DNA of 64,000 nucleotides from Mesorhizobium_K marinum (GTDB taxonomy: Bacteria > Pseudomonadota > Alphaproteobacteria > Rhizobiales > Rhizobiaceae): assembly GCF_040813715.1 (NCBI RefSeq), contig NZ_JBFOCH010000011.1; one strand, given 5' to 3'. The notes below the pieces were generated by a model that was not told the origin of the DNA, ran no database searches, and saw only the letters and a program-made list of their open reading frames with translations. Positions 9,126 through 19,229 of this stretch are shown here, piece after piece. The position numbers and the translations under genes were made by a program. The first letter of the stretch is position 1; each line of letters begins with the position of its first letter.

Positions 9126-10126
9126 GCGTCCGGCCCCGGGAAGACGGAATCGATCCTTCCCACGAACTTGTATGCGATGAGCCCGATCCATTCGCGGATG
9201 GCCATCGTCGTCGTCGCCAGCGAATCCGTCGGGTTGTCGCGCATGACGCCGATCCCCTCCTGCCCCGATGTCCGGTAGTCGACGGGCCACGGCACGACGG
9301 GGAACGCCGCCTTGCGGAACAGGCCGACCGNAAAGACGGAATCGATCCGTCCCACGAACTTGTAGGCGATGAGCCCGATCCATTCGCGGATGGCCATCGT
9401 CGTCGTCGCCAGCGAATCCGTCGGGTTGTCGCGCATGACGCCGATCCCCTCCTGCCCCGATGTCCGGTAGTCGACGGGCCACGGCACGACGGGGAACGCC
9501 GCCTTGCGGAACAGGCCGACCGAGCGCGGCATGTGGAACGCGGAAGTCACCAGCAGCCAGGTCTCGTCGGGCCCGGGCGTCACCAGCTTGCGGATGTTCT
9601 CGACGTTCTCGTAGGTGTTTCGCGATTCCGGCTCCAGGATCAGCCGGCTTGCCGGGACGCCCAGCGCCGCGAAGAGCTTTGCCGACGTGTCGGCATCGCC
9701 CTCGCCGTCGAGGATGAGCGTGCCGGTGCCGCCCGACACCACCACCTTGGCGGCCGGATAGCGCAGCGCCAGCGCCGCCGCCTCGATGTATCGGTCGCCG
9801 CCGCTGTTGATGTCGTAGCCGCCGCGCGCCAGATTGATCGCCCCCTCGAAACCGCCGCCGAGCACGATGATGCCGGCGACCTTGCCGGGCTGGTCGGGGC
9901 GCTGGAAGCGCTCCTCGAGCGGATTGAGCATGAGCGCGCCAAGCGACGTCCACGCCGAAACGGCGAGCACCAGGAAGGCGGTGAAGGCGAAGACGCCGCG
10001 CGTCTTTCGCCAGCCGAACCAGCCGACCAGGATCGCAAAGCCGAGCAGGAACAGCGACAGGTTCAGCGGCTGGACGAGGAACCAGAAGACCTTCGACAGA
10101 TAGAACAGCAGGGTGGCTTCGGACAT
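9122..10126 (-). CDS. YdcF/ElyC-like DUF218 protein, split by an assembly join
   Basis: An inner-membrane protein with two N-terminal helices (residues about 10-33 and 42-62) and a DUF218 domain. The domain shows IIVLGGG, then AAKVVVSGG, ESRNTYEN, and TSAFHMPRS. Members of the family (SanA, ElyC, YdcF) affect envelope integrity or lipid-carrier metabolism; the exact role is unknown. An N at 9331 is a join: 9333-9522 repeats 9141-9330. Removing it gives 813 bp, 270 residues, in frame. The gene is probably whole. Confidence 0.82.
   Translation of the reverse strand: MSEATLLFYLSKVFWFLVQPLNLSLFLLGFAILVGWFGWRKTRGVFAFTAFLVLAVSAWTSLGALMLNPLEERFQRPDQPGKVAGIIVLGGGFEGAINLARGGYDINSGGDRYIEAAALALRYPAAKVVVSGGTGTLILDGEGDADTSAKLFAALGVPASRLILEPESRNTYENVENIRKLVTPGPDETWLLVTSAFHMPRSVGLFRKAAFPVVPWPVDYRTSGQEGIGVMRDNPTDSLATTTMAIREWIGLIAYKFVGRIDSVFXVGLFRKAAFPVVPWPVDYRTSGQEGIGVMRDNPTDSLATTTMAIREWIGLIAYKFVGRIDSVFPGPDA
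9331..9331. other. Assembly join (single N) with overlapping contig ends
   Basis: About 190 bases are repeated on either side of the N, with substitutions (GATCCGTCCC against GATCCTTCCC). Confidence 0.85.
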
Positions 10127-10170
10127 TCCAACCTCACGGAACTCTACGCCTAGGGCCTACGCGCTGGCTC

Positions 10171-11175
<1,005 letters not shown>

Positions 11176-11253
11176 TCGCTGTTCCCCCCGTGCGGCCTGA
11201 AACGTCTACCGCGCCGGGGTGAATTTTTCAATCAGTACGGAGGCTTGCGCCCG

Positions 11254-12735
11254 TTACCACCACTTTTCAGGTTCGAACCGGCCGGCGGCCTGCTCGATGA
11301 CGTGGCCCGCCTGGAACAGCGTCTCTTCCTCGAACGGCTTGCCGATCAGTTGCAGACCGAGCGGCAGTCCGCGCCCGTCGAGGCCCGCCGGCACCGCGAT
11401 GCCGGGCAGCCCGGCCATGTTCACGGTCACCGTGAAGATGTCGTTGAGGTACATCTTGACCGGATCGGCGGCCATCTCCTGGTCGGCCACGCCGAACGCC
11501 GCCGATGGCGTCGCCGGCGTCAGGATGATGTCGACGCCCGCGTCGAACACTGTCTCGAAGTCGCGCTTGATCAGGGTGCGGACCTTCTGCGCCTGCAGGT
11601 AGTAGGCGTCGTAGTAGCCGGCCGAGAGCACGTAGGTGCCGATCATGATGCGACGCTTCACCTCCTGGCCGAAGCCGCTGGCGCGCGTGTTCTCGTACAT
11701 CTCGACGATGTCCTTGCCTGGCACCCGCAGCCCGTAGCGCACGCCGTCGTAGCGGGCGAGGTTGGAGGACGCTTCGGCTGGCGCGACGATGTAGTAGGCT
11801 GGCAGCGCATACTTCGTGTGCGGCAGCGAGATGTCGACAATCTCCGCGCCCGCGTCCCTCAGCCAGGCGATGCCCTTCTGCCAGAGCGCCTCGATTTCCT
11901 CGGGCATCCCGTCGACACGGTACTCCCTGGGGATGCCGACCTTCATGCCCTTCAGCGAGCGGCCGAGCGCTGCCTCGTAGTCGGGCACGGGCCTGTCGAC
12001 CGACGTCGTGTCCTTCGGATCGACCGAGGCCATCGACTTCAGCAGGATCGCGGCGTCGCGTACGTCGCGGGCGATCGGCCCTGCCTGGTCGAGCGACGAG
12101 GCGAAGGCGGCGATTCCCCAGCGCGAGCAGCGGCCATAGGTCGGCTTGATGCCGACGGTGCCGGTGAAGGCGGCCGGTTGGCGGATCGAGCCGCCGGTGT
12201 CGGTTGCCGTCGCGCCCGCGCACAGGAACGCCGAGACCGCCGAGGCCGAGCCGCCCGACGAGCCGCCCGGCACCAGGTCGGCGTTGCTGCCGGCTGCCCG
12301 CCACGGATTGACGACCGGGCCGTAGTAGGACGTCTCGTTGGACGAGCCCATCGCGAACTCGTCCATGTTGAGCTTGCCGAGCATCACCGCGCCGTCGGCC
12401 CACAGGTTGGCGGTAACGGTCGATTCGTAGCGCGGCTTGAAGCCGTCCAGCACATGGCTGCACGCCTGGGTGTGCACGCCCTCGGTCGCGAAAAGATCCT
12501 TGATGCCGAGCGGGATGCCCTCCAGCGCGCCGCCCTCGCCCTTGGCCAGCCGCGCGTCGGAAGCCTTGGCCATGTCGCGCGCCTTGTCCGGCGTCACCGC
12601 GACATAGGCGTTCAGCGCCGGATTGGCGCGTTCGATCGCCTCGACATAGGCGTCGGTGATCTCGACGGCCCGGATCTCCTTGGAACGGAGCTTGGCGCGC
12701 GCATCGGCAATCGTCAGTCTGGTCAGGTCGCTCAT
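11254..12735 (-). CDS. gatA: Aspartyl/glutamyl-tRNA amidotransferase subunit A
   Basis: The glutaminase subunit of GatCAB, which converts Glu-tRNA(Gln) or Asp-tRNA(Asn) to the amidated form. The 493-residue amidase has the catalytic Lys in PLGIKDLFAT and the Ser pair in PGGSSGGSASAVSA and TDTGGSIRQP. The start is the ATG at 12735, which overlaps the TGA of the upstream acetyltransferase by one base (TGATG), implying translational coupling. Order on the minus strand is gatC, acetyltransferase, gatA. The gatB gene is not in the window. Confidence 0.95.
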   Translation of the reverse strand: MSDLTRLTIADARAKLRSKEIRAVEITDAYVEAIERANPALNAYVAVTPDKARDMAKASDARLAKGEGGALEGIPLGIKDLFATEGVHTQACSHVLDGFKPRYESTVTANLWADGAVMLGKLNMDEFAMGSSNETSYYGPVVNPWRAAGSNADLVPGGSSGGSASAVSAFLCAGATATDTGGSIRQPAAFTGTVGIKPTYGRCSRWGIAAFASSLDQAGPIARDVRDAAILLKSMASVDPKDTTSVDRPVPDYEAALGRSLKGMKVGIPREYRVDGMPEEIEALWQKGIAWLRDAGAEIVDISLPHTKYALPAYYIVAPAEASSNLARYDGVRYGLRVPGKDIVEMYENTRASGFGQEVKRRIMIGTYVLSAGYYDAYYLQAQKVRTLIKRDFETVFDAGVDIILTPATPSAAFGVADQEMAADPVKMYLNDIFTVTVNMAGLPGIAVPAGLDGRGLPLGLQLIGKPFEEETLFQAGHVIEQAAGRFEPEKWW

Positions 12736-13202
12736 CAGGATATCTTCTTCTCGTAAAAGCGCGAAAAACCGGAGTCCGGATAGTCCAGGACCGCGCCGCA
12801 AACCGTGAAACCGCCGCGTTCGTAGACGCGGTAGGCCGCCTCGAAGCCCGGCGCTTCGCCGGTCTCCAGCACCAGCCTCGAAAGGCCCTTCTCGCGCGCC
12901 AGTTGCTCAAGCCGCTCCAGCAGCATCGAGCCGACGCGCTGGCCGCGCACTTCGGGCAGCGTGAACATGCGCTTGACCTCGCCGAGCCCGCCGCCGTGAT
13001 CCTTCAGCGACGCCATGCCGACGTGCCGGCCGTTCCCGTCGCGCGCCACGAAGGTGGTCAGCGCCGGCTCGGCCATCTGCTCGACGGTCAGCTGGAACTG
13101 GAATTCGCGCGGCGTCAGCGGGATCATCGTCGCGTTGAGGTCGGCGACCATCGCGCGCACGTCGTCCTGCAGGGGCGTCTCGGCCGCAATCGTGATCGCC
13201 AC
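12735..13202 (-). CDS. GNAT family N-acetyltransferase between gatC and gatA
   Basis: A 155-residue single-domain acetyltransferase. The acetyl-CoA motif is RGQRVGSMLLERLEQLA near residues 87-103, followed by the strand LSRLVLETGEAPGF and a Tyr-containing YRVYERGGF. The gene sits 3 bp after gatC and overlaps gatA by one base, so it is cotranscribed with the amidotransferase subunits. The acceptor substrate is unknown. A link to translation is suggested only by the operon; such insertions also occur as passengers in related genomes. Confidence 0.85.
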   Translation of the reverse strand: MAITIAAETPLQDDVRAMVADLNATMIPLTPREFQFQLTVEQMAEPALTTFVARDGNGRHVGMASLKDHGGGLGEVKRMFTLPEVRGQRVGSMLLERLEQLAREKGLSRLVLETGEAPGFEAAYRVYERGGFTVCGAVLDYPDSGFSRFYEKKIS

Positions 13203-13205
13203 GGC

Positions 13206-13493
13206 CTACTCCACCACCTTCGGCACGAGGAAGAAGTTTTCGTCGGTCGCCGGCGCGTTGGCGACGATGTCGTCCGCCTTGTTGCCGTCCGTCACCGCGT
13301 CCTGGCGCTTCTTCATCGCCATCGGGATGACCGACGTCATCGGCTCCACGCCGGTCACGTCGACCTCGTTCAGCTGTTCCACGAAACCCAGAATGGTGTT
13401 CAGTTCGCCGGTCATGCGCTCGGCGTCGTCCTCGCTCACCGCAATGCGGGCAAGGCGGGCGACGCGCTTCACTGTGGCGATATCGACGGACAT
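13206..13493 (-). CDS. gatC: Aspartyl/glutamyl-tRNA amidotransferase subunit C
   Basis: The small 95-residue subunit that holds GatA and GatB together. Family features are the N-terminal VKRVARLARIAVSEDDAER helix, LNTILGFVEQLNEVDVTGVEP, and the C-terminal ENFFLVPKVVE. It is the first gene of the gatC-GNAT-gatA transcription unit. Confidence 0.95.
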   Translation of the reverse strand: MSVDIATVKRVARLARIAVSEDDAERMTGELNTILGFVEQLNEVDVTGVEPMTSVIPMAMKKRQDAVTDGNKADDIVANAPATDENFFLVPKVVE

Positions 13494-13659
13494 GGCGACA
13501 CTCGATCCCTGAGGAAAATCAGCCCCGGGCTATAGCGAGACGGCTGCCGCAGCGCAATATCGCGGTCCGTTCCGCCGCGTCGGGCCGCGCCGATGTAACG
13601 ATCCCGGCCCACGGACCGAAGTAGCACTCGGGCGATCGGGTCGCGACGAGGAGAATGCC

Positions 13660-14473
13660 ATGCTTCTGAGGTCGGTTGCAGCGCTTGCGGTGTCCCTGGC
13701 CGTTGCCGGGCCGGCCGCGTCGGGCGAACGGGCGGTCAACGTCGTCGAACTGTTCACCAGCCAGGGTTGCTCGTCCTGCCCGCCGGCCAACGCCAATCTG
13801 ATCAGGCTGCGCGGCCGTCCCGACGTGCTGCCGCTGAGCTTCAGCGTCACCTATTGGGATCGTCTCGGCTGGAAGGACGTCTTCGGCCAGGAAAAATTCA
13901 CCGAGAGGCAGCGCGTCTACGAACCGGCCCTCGGCGAGCGCGGGCCGTTCACGCCGCAGATGGTCATCAATGGCCGCGTCAGCATCGTCGGCAACCATCT
14001 GCCGGAGGTCGAGGGCACGCTGGCGGCAGCCGATCCGGGCCAGGTTCCGGCAATCGCCATCGGCGCCGGCACGGTTGGCGTCGGCGCCGGCGCAAAAGGC
14101 CGCGTGGCCGATGTCTGGGTGGCGCTCTACGAACCGGATGTGATCGAGGTTGCCGTGAAGCGCGGCGAGAATACCGGCCGCACGCTCCCCCANAGCCCGC
14201 ACGGTTGGCGTCGGCGCAGGCGCAAAAGGCCGATTGGCCGATGTCTGGGTGGCGCTCTACGAGCCGGATGTGATCGAGGTTGCCGTGAAGCGCGGCGAGA
14301 ATACCGGCCGCACGCTCCCCCATGCCAACGTCGTGCGCGAACTGTTCAGGGTCGGGACCTGGAACGGCGCGGCGGCCGAGTTCCCGCGCCCCAAAGCCGC
14401 CAGCGGGTTGAAGACGGCCGTTCTCGTCCAGGAGCCTGACGGTGGCCCCATTCTGTCGGCGGCGACCGATTGA
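13660..14473 (+). CDS. DUF1223 secreted thioredoxin-like protein, split by an assembly join
   Basis: A periplasmic protein with a signal peptide (residues 1-21, ending ASG) and the motif ELFTSQGCSSCPPAN, a CxxC site in a thioredoxin-like fold. The function of DUF1223 is unknown; a redox role is likely from the motif. The start ATG has GAGGAGAA seven bases before it. An N at 14193 is a join where about 129 bases are repeated with substitutions. Corrected length is 684 bp, 227 residues, in frame. It converges with the UPF0173 gene, leaving 3 bp between stops. Confidence 0.82.
14193..14193. other. Assembly join (single N) with overlapping contig ends
   Basis: Bases from about 14194 to 14322 repeat 14064-14192 with several substitutions, which points to two sequence variants in the sample. 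Confidence 0.85.
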
Positions 14474-14476
14474 GCG

Positions 14477-15178
14477 CTACAGCCGCAACGCCTTGCCGAT
14501 CTCCGGCAGAAGAACCTTCGTCCCCGATCCGTCCATGCCCTCGACGAACCGGTCCGGCGTCTGGTCGAGCAGGCCGAACGTCCTGTAGTGGCAGGGGATC
14601 GCCGTCTCGAACTTGAAGAAGCGGCGGCACGCGAGCGCGGCGACGGCCCCGCCCATGGTGAAGCGGTCGCCGACCGGCACCAGCCCGACATCCGGTTGAT
14701 GCAGTTCGTTGATCAGCGCCATGTCGGAAAATATGTCCGTGTCGCCCATGTGGTAGAGCGTCTTGTCGTCCGGGAAGTGCAGGACAAGCCCGTTCGGATT
14801 GCCGAGATAGACGTTGGAGCCGTCATCCAGCGTGAAGGCCGACGAATGGACCGCGTTGACGAATGTCGTGGTGAATCCGCCGCAATCGACGGTGCCGCCG
14901 TGGTTGCCGGGATTGACGTTGTCGATGCCCTTGCCTGCGATGTAGTCCGAAATTTCCGCATTGGCGACGAGCATCGCGCCGGTCTTCTTCAGGATGTCGA
15001 TCGCATCCCCGAAATGGTCGTTGTGGCCGTGCGTGACGAGCACATGGGTGACGCCCTCGGCCGGGCCTTCCCACCCCTTGCCCCAAGCCGGGTTGCCCGA
15101 CAGGAACGGGTCTATCAGGATCGCCGCGCCCGCCGCTTCCACGCGGAAGGCGGAATGCCCGTACCAGGTCAGTTTCAT
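14477..15178 (-). CDS. UPF0173 metal-dependent hydrolase, metallo-beta-lactamase fold
   Basis: A 233-residue cytoplasmic hydrolase. The N-terminus MKLTWYGHSAFRVE and the metal motif THGHNDHFGD (about residues 49-58) are typical of UPF0173. A second metal ligand group is YHMGDTDIFSD, and CHYRTFG lies near the end. The ATG follows GAGGAGA. The substrate is unknown. It is monocistronic as far as can be seen. Confidence 0.9.
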   Translation of the reverse strand: MKLTWYGHSAFRVEAAGAAILIDPFLSGNPAWGKGWEGPAEGVTHVLVTHGHNDHFGDAIDILKKTGAMLVANAEISDYIAGKGIDNVNPGNHGGTVDCGGFTTTFVNAVHSSAFTLDDGSNVYLGNPNGLVLHFPDDKTLYHMGDTDIFSDMALINELHQPDVGLVPVGDRFTMGGAVAALACRRFFKFETAIPCHYRTFGLLDQTPDRFVEGMDGSGTKVLLPEIGKALRL

Positions 15179-15326
15179 TGTGGGTCTCCTCGCTGTCTGT
15201 CCGCGGGCGTCGCCCGCCGGTGAAAGTCGGGTCCGGCGGGCAGGTCCGACTGGCGACGCTCCGAATCCGGATGTCCAACCGACGCTAAGAAGGTAGAAGG
15301 GGTATCAACGAAGTAAAGGACATCCA

Positions 15327-15812
15327 TTGGCCGTCATCGACGTCTCCGACCTCAACGCGTCCCTCGCCGGCGGCAGGACGCTCGCCGGCCTCGATCTCGG
15401 CGAGAAGACGATCGGCGTCGCCGTCTCGGACCGCGGCCTTTCCTTCGCGCATCCGCGGCCGGTGATCGTCCGCAGGAAGTTCTCCATCGACGCCGCCGCC
15501 CTGCTCGACCTCTTGGGCAAGGAGAACGTCGGCGCCGTCGCGATGGGGCTGCCGGTCAACATGGACGGTTCGGAAGGCCCGCGTGCGCAGGCGTCGCGCG
15601 CCTTCGTGCGCAATATGGCGCGGCTGAGCGACCTGCCCTTCCTGTTCTGGGATGAGCGGCTGTCGACGGTCGCAGCCGAGCGCACGCTGATCGAGATGGA
15701 TTTTTCACGCAGGAAACGGGCCGGCAAGATCGATTCGGCGGCAGCGGCGTTTATCCTGCAGGGCGTGCTCGACCGGCTTCACGCGCTCGGCGAAGGCTCC
15801 ACGCCGAAATAG
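15327..15812 (+). CDS. ruvX: Putative Holliday junction resolvase / pre-16S rRNA nuclease YqgF
   Basis: A 161-residue RNase H-like nuclease involved in maturation of the 5' end of 16S rRNA; also annotated as a Holliday junction resolvase. Motifs: GLDLGEKTIGVAVSD (first catalytic Asp), VAMGLPVNMDGSEG, and the WDERLSTVAAE segment with later Asp in KIDSAAAAFIL. The start is TTG at 15327, with AAAGGA a few bases upstream; no better start is in frame. Its 3' end overlaps the convergent DUF6105 gene by 34 bp. Confidence 0.9.
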   Translation: MAVIDVSDLNASLAGGRTLAGLDLGEKTIGVAVSDRGLSFAHPRPVIVRRKFSIDAAALLDLLGKENVGAVAMGLPVNMDGSEGPRAQASRAFVRNMARLSDLPFLFWDERLSTVAAERTLIEMDFSRRKRAGKIDSAAAAFILQGVLDRLHALGEGSTPK

Positions 15813-16090
15813 CGGTCGCGCGTGGCGCGCACCCAGGCGGCGATCTCCCGCCGGCGCCGGAACGCCCAGATCGCCAGGATCAGCAGCGTATCGAGGATGC
15901 AGGCCTTGGCGACCAGCGGCGGGATCGTCGCCGGATCGATGCCGAGCGTCTGCCCGTAGAGCTCGAACAGCAGGTCGTGCGCCTGCCGGGTCAGCATCAC
16001 GTAGCCGAAGTTCATGTCGTTCAGCGACAGGAAGTACCATCCCCAGAAGGTGCCCATGGGCAGCGCCCAGGCGGCGAAGACCCAGCGCAT
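15779..16090 (-). CDS. DUF6105 family small membrane protein
   Basis: A 103-residue protein with two hydrophobic helices, near residues 4-24 (MGTFWGWYFLSLND marks the family) and 62-78, with a basic RRRRE stretch after the second. I start it at the ATG at 16090, since the 16 upstream codons are Arg-rich and unlike the family. Function is unknown. Its 3' end overlaps ruvX tail-to-tail. Confidence 0.75.
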   Translation of the reverse strand: MRWVFAAWALPMGTFWGWYFLSLNDMNFGYVMLTRQAHDLLFELYGQTLGIDPATIPPLVAKACILDTLLILAIWAFRRRREIAAWVRATRDRYFGVEPSPSA

Positions 16091-16231
16091 CAGCCCGCAT
16101 CCCCGGGCGCGCGCCGTGGCCCGGCTACCGCCCGGCAAGGTCCCTGTGCGCCAATGGTCCGTCGAAGCATGAGAATCCCTTCACTCGCTCGCAAACAGTC
16201 ATATGGGCGACAAGCCGGTGCAACGTAAACC

Positions 16232-16258
16232 ATTTGTTAAGGTTAACAGACGGTTACT
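16232..16258 (-). promoter_or_regulatory. AT-rich TTAA-containing element upstream of DUF6105
   Basis: Within the 262-bp space between DUF6105 and the acyl-CoA dehydrogenase lies a cluster of TTAA-type half sites, including TTAA-N7-TTAC, which is close to the CtrA consensus TTAA-N7-TTAA. It stands out from GC-rich surroundings. Assignment as a CtrA site is tentative; the rest of the gap shows nothing recognisable. Confidence 0.25.
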
Positions 16259-16352
16259 GTGGACGGATGTCGGCGGCCGTTGATTTTGACGCGGCCGCGC
16301 ATTTCGGCCCGGCGACCAAGTCTGGCCGGCCGGCTCTCTCTCTTCGGCCGTT

Positions 16353-18107
16353 TCAGGCTGTCGGGGGGTACAGGGTGTCGACGATCAGTTGCGCGTCGTG
16401 GCGCGCGTCGAGCATGCCGTAGGTGGTGCGCCACTGGCCGGCGAGCCGTGTCTCGATGAAGGCGTCGGCGATGCGCCCTGCCCCCATCCGCTTGAGTTCC
16501 GCCGCAGCCGCCGCGAGCGCAAGCTGCTCGGTCAGGATGCGCGCCGATCCCTCGTCGGAGGCGGCAACCTGCATCGCCGCCCGCAGCACCGCGACCGTGC
16601 CAGGGCCGCCTGCGCCGAGGTCGCGCTCGATGCCGGCCAGCACCTCGTCGAACAGGCCGGGCGCGCGCCCGAGCACCCGCAGCACGTCGAGCGCCATGAC
16701 ATTGCCCGACCCTTCCCAGATCGCGTTGACCGGCGCCTCGCGGTAGTAGCGCGCCAGCGGCATCTCCTCGACATAGCCGTTGCCGCCCAGGCACTCCATC
16801 GCCTCGTAGAGCAGCGCCGGAGCGATCTTGCAGACCCAGTACTTCACCACCGGCGTCATCGCCCGCGCGAACGACGCCTCGGTGCGGTTGCTGGCGGCCT
16901 CGTCGAAGGAGCGCGCGAGCCGGAAGGAGAGCGCCGAGGCGCCGGCGACGTCGAGCGCCATGTCGGCCAGCACGCGCTGCATCAGCCCCTGGTCGATCAG
17001 CTTGCGACCGAACACCTGGCGGTGCCGCGCGTGGTGGATGGCCTCGGCCAGTCCCGCGCGCATCAGGCCGGACGATGCGACCGCGCAGTCGAGCCTGGTC
17101 AGCGTCACCATGTCCATGATCGTCTTGATGCCGCCGCCGGGCTCGCCGACCATCTGGCCGATCGCGCCGACGAACTCGACCTCGGACGAGGCGTTCGAGC
17201 GGTTGCCGAGCTTGTCCTTCAGCCGCTGGAAGCGGAACCCGTTGCCCGTTCCGTCGCCGAGGATGCGCGGGACCAGGAAGCAGGACAGGCCCTCGCTCGC
17301 CTGCGCCAGCACCAGGAAGGCGTCCGACATCGGCGCCGACATGAACCACTTGTGCCCGCTCAGCCGGTAGAAGCCGCTGCCGGCGCGGTCGGCCTTGGTC
17401 GTGTTGGCGCGCACGTCGGTGCCGCCCTGCCTTTCGGTCATCCCCATGCCGAGCGTCAGCCCGGTCTTTTCGACCGGCGGTTTGCTCGCCTGGTCGTACT
17501 TTCGCGTGGTGATGCGCGGGGCCCACTCGCGAAACAGCTGCGGCGTCGCCATCAACGCCGCAAGCGACGCGCTGGTCATGGTGATTGGGCAGAGGTGCCC
17601 GGTCTCGAGCTGCGCCGTCAGGTAGAAGCGCGCCGCCCGCGCCTGGTGCCGCCTGCCGGTCTCGGCGGGTCCGTTTTCCCAGATCGAGGAGTGCAGCCCG
17701 CTCGCCACCGAGCGGCGCATCAGCGCGTGATATGCGGGATGGTAGTCGACCGTGTCGATGCGCCGGCCCTGCCGGTCGTGCGTCCTGAGGACCGGGATCT
17801 CGCTGTTGGCGAGGCGCGCGGTGTCCTGCGCCTCCTGGCTCAGCACGAAACGGCCGATATTGTCGAGATCCTTGCGGATGGGGGCGGAAAAGTCCTCGGC
17901 GATCTGGANTCTCAGGACAGGAATCTCGCTGTTGGCGAGGCGCGCGGTGTCCTGCGCCTCCTGGCTCAGCACGAAACGGCCGATATTGTCGAGATCCTTG
18001 CGGATGGGGGCGGAAAAGTCCTCGGCGATCTGGATCAGCAGCGGATCGCCGCGCCAGGCGTTGCCGCCGGCGATCGGTGGCGTCTGGTTGGTCACCTCGT
18101 CCGTCAC
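16353..18107 (-). CDS. AidB-like acyl-CoA dehydrogenase, split by an assembly join
   Basis: A flavoprotein of the AidB branch, related to isovaleryl-CoA dehydrogenase and in E. coli part of the adaptive response to alkylating agents. I choose GTG at 18107, giving VTDEVTNQTPP, because GGAAGGA lies just upstream and AidB-type proteins begin this way. Motifs: TLGMGMTERQGGTDVRANTT (FAD loop), LSGHKWFMSAP, and near the C-terminus ECLGGNGYVEE and IWEGSGNVMALDVLR. An N at 17909 joins overlapping contigs (offset 126). Corrected length is 1629 bp, 542 residues, like E. coli AidB (541). Probably intact. Confidence 0.85.
   Translation of the reverse strand: MTDEVTNQTPPIAGGNAWRGDPLLIQIAEDFSAPIRKDLDNIGRFVLSQEAQDTARLANSEIPVLRXQIAEDFSAPIRKDLDNIGRFVLSQEAQDTARLANSEIPVLRTHDRQGRRIDTVDYHPAYHALMRRSVASGLHSSIWENGPAETGRRHQARAARFYLTAQLETGHLCPITMTSASLAALMATPQLFREWAPRITTRKYDQASKPPVEKTGLTLGMGMTERQGGTDVRANTTKADRAGSGFYRLSGHKWFMSAPMSDAFLVLAQASEGLSCFLVPRILGDGTGNGFRFQRLKDKLGNRSNASSEVEFVGAIGQMVGEPGGGIKTIMDMVTLTRLDCAVASSGLMRAGLAEAIHHARHRQVFGRKLIDQGLMQRVLADMALDVAGASALSFRLARSFDEAASNRTEASFARAMTPVVKYWVCKIAPALLYEAMECLGGNGYVEEMPLARYYREAPVNAIWEGSGNVMALDVLRVLGRAPGLFDEVLAGIERDLGAGGPGTVAVLRAAMQVAASDEGSARILTEQLALAAAAAELKRMGAGRIADAFIETRLAGQWRTTYGMLDARHDAQLIVDTLYPPTA
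17909..17909. other. Assembly join (single N) with overlapping contig ends
   Basis: About 125 bases are repeated across the N with two or more substitutions near the contig end. Confidence 0.85.
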
Positions 18108-18263
18108 GCACAATCCTTCCGCCGGCCGAATCCGGCTTTGTCCCCGCCGGCCATATATATCTGATGCTGTGTTAACGCGACCAAAATACCGGGGAGAATG
18201 GCCGCCGTCCAAAGCCTTGACGCTTGCGGGACGGGAACCTGCGCCCTATAGCAGCGCCTTGAC

Positions 18264-19229
18264 ATGATCCAAGCGACCCCACCGCCGCTCTTCCCGCATC
18301 GCCATCTGCTTGGCATCCGCGATCTGTCTCCCGCCGACATAGAAATGCTGCTCGACCGCGCCGACGCTGCGGTGGCGATTTCGCGCCAGCCGGAGAAGAA
18401 GACCTCGACGCTGCGCGGGCGCACGCAGATCAACCTGTTCTACGAGGCCTCGACCCGCACCCAGTCTTCCTTCGAACTGGCCGGCAAGCGGCTCGGCGCC
18501 GACGTGATGAACATGTCGGTCGCAAGTTCGTCGGTGAAGAAGGGCGAGACGCTGATCGACACCGCCATCACGCTGAACGCGATGCGGCCCGACATCCTGA
18601 TCATCCGCCATCAGTCGGCGGGCGCGGCGGCCCTGCTCGCCCAGAAGGTCGGCTGCTCGGTCGTCAACGCGGGCGACGGGGCGCATGAGCACCCGACGCA
18701 GGCCCTGCTCGACGCGCTGACCATCCGCCGCGCCAAGGGGCCGCTGTCCAAGCTGATCGTCGCCATCTGCGGCGACATCCTGCATTCGCGGGTCGCCCGC
18801 TCCAACATCATGCTCCTGAACGCGCTCGGCGCGCAGGTCCGCGTGGTGGCCCCGTCCACGCTCCTGCCGTCAGGCATCGAGAAGATGGGCGTGATCGTGT
18901 CGCGCACCATGGCCGAAGGCCTGAAGGACGCCGACGTCGTCATGATGCTGCGCCTGCAGCGCGAACGCATGACCGGCGCCTTCGTGCCGTCGGTGCGCGA
19001 GTATTTCCGCTATTTCGGCCTCGACGCCGAGAAGCTGAAGGCAGCCAAGGATGACGCCCTGGTCATGCATCCGGGTCCGATGAACCGCGGCGTCGAGATC
19101 GCCAGCGCGATCGCCGACGGTCCCCAGAGCGTCATCCAGGAACAGGTCGAGATGGGCGTCGCCGTCCGCATGGCGGTGATGGAGGCGCTTCTCGACCCCC
19201 GCCGCAATCCCGCGGGAACCGCACCATGA
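18264..19229 (+). CDS. pyrB: Aspartate carbamoyltransferase catalytic subunit
   Basis: Second step of pyrimidine synthesis: carbamoyl phosphate plus aspartate gives N-carbamoyl-aspartate. The 321-residue protein has the carbamoyl-phosphate site YEASTRTQSSFE, then SVKKGETLIDT, HPTQALLDALTI, and the aspartate-loop HPGPMNRGVEI. Its stop overlaps the start of pyrC by four bases (ATGA at 19226), so the two are translationally coupled. No pyrR or regulatory pyrI subunit is next to it. Confidence 0.96.
   Translation: MIQATPPPLFPHRHLLGIRDLSPADIEMLLDRADAAVAISRQPEKKTSTLRGRTQINLFYEASTRTQSSFELAGKRLGADVMNMSVASSSVKKGETLIDTAITLNAMRPDILIIRHQSAGAAALLAQKVGCSVVNAGDGAHEHPTQALLDALTIRRAKGPLSKLIVAICGDILHSRVARSNIMLLNALGAQVRVVAPSTLLPSGIEKMGVIVSRTMAEGLKDADVVMMLRLQRERMTGAFVPSVREYFRYFGLDAEKLKAAKDDALVMHPGPMNRGVEIASAIADGPQSVIQEQVEMGVAVRMAVMEALLDPRRNPAGTAP

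Noticed and set aside
11270..11290. TTCGAACC string suggesting a tRNA T-loop
   Set aside because: It is inside gatA and no cloverleaf can be folded around it.
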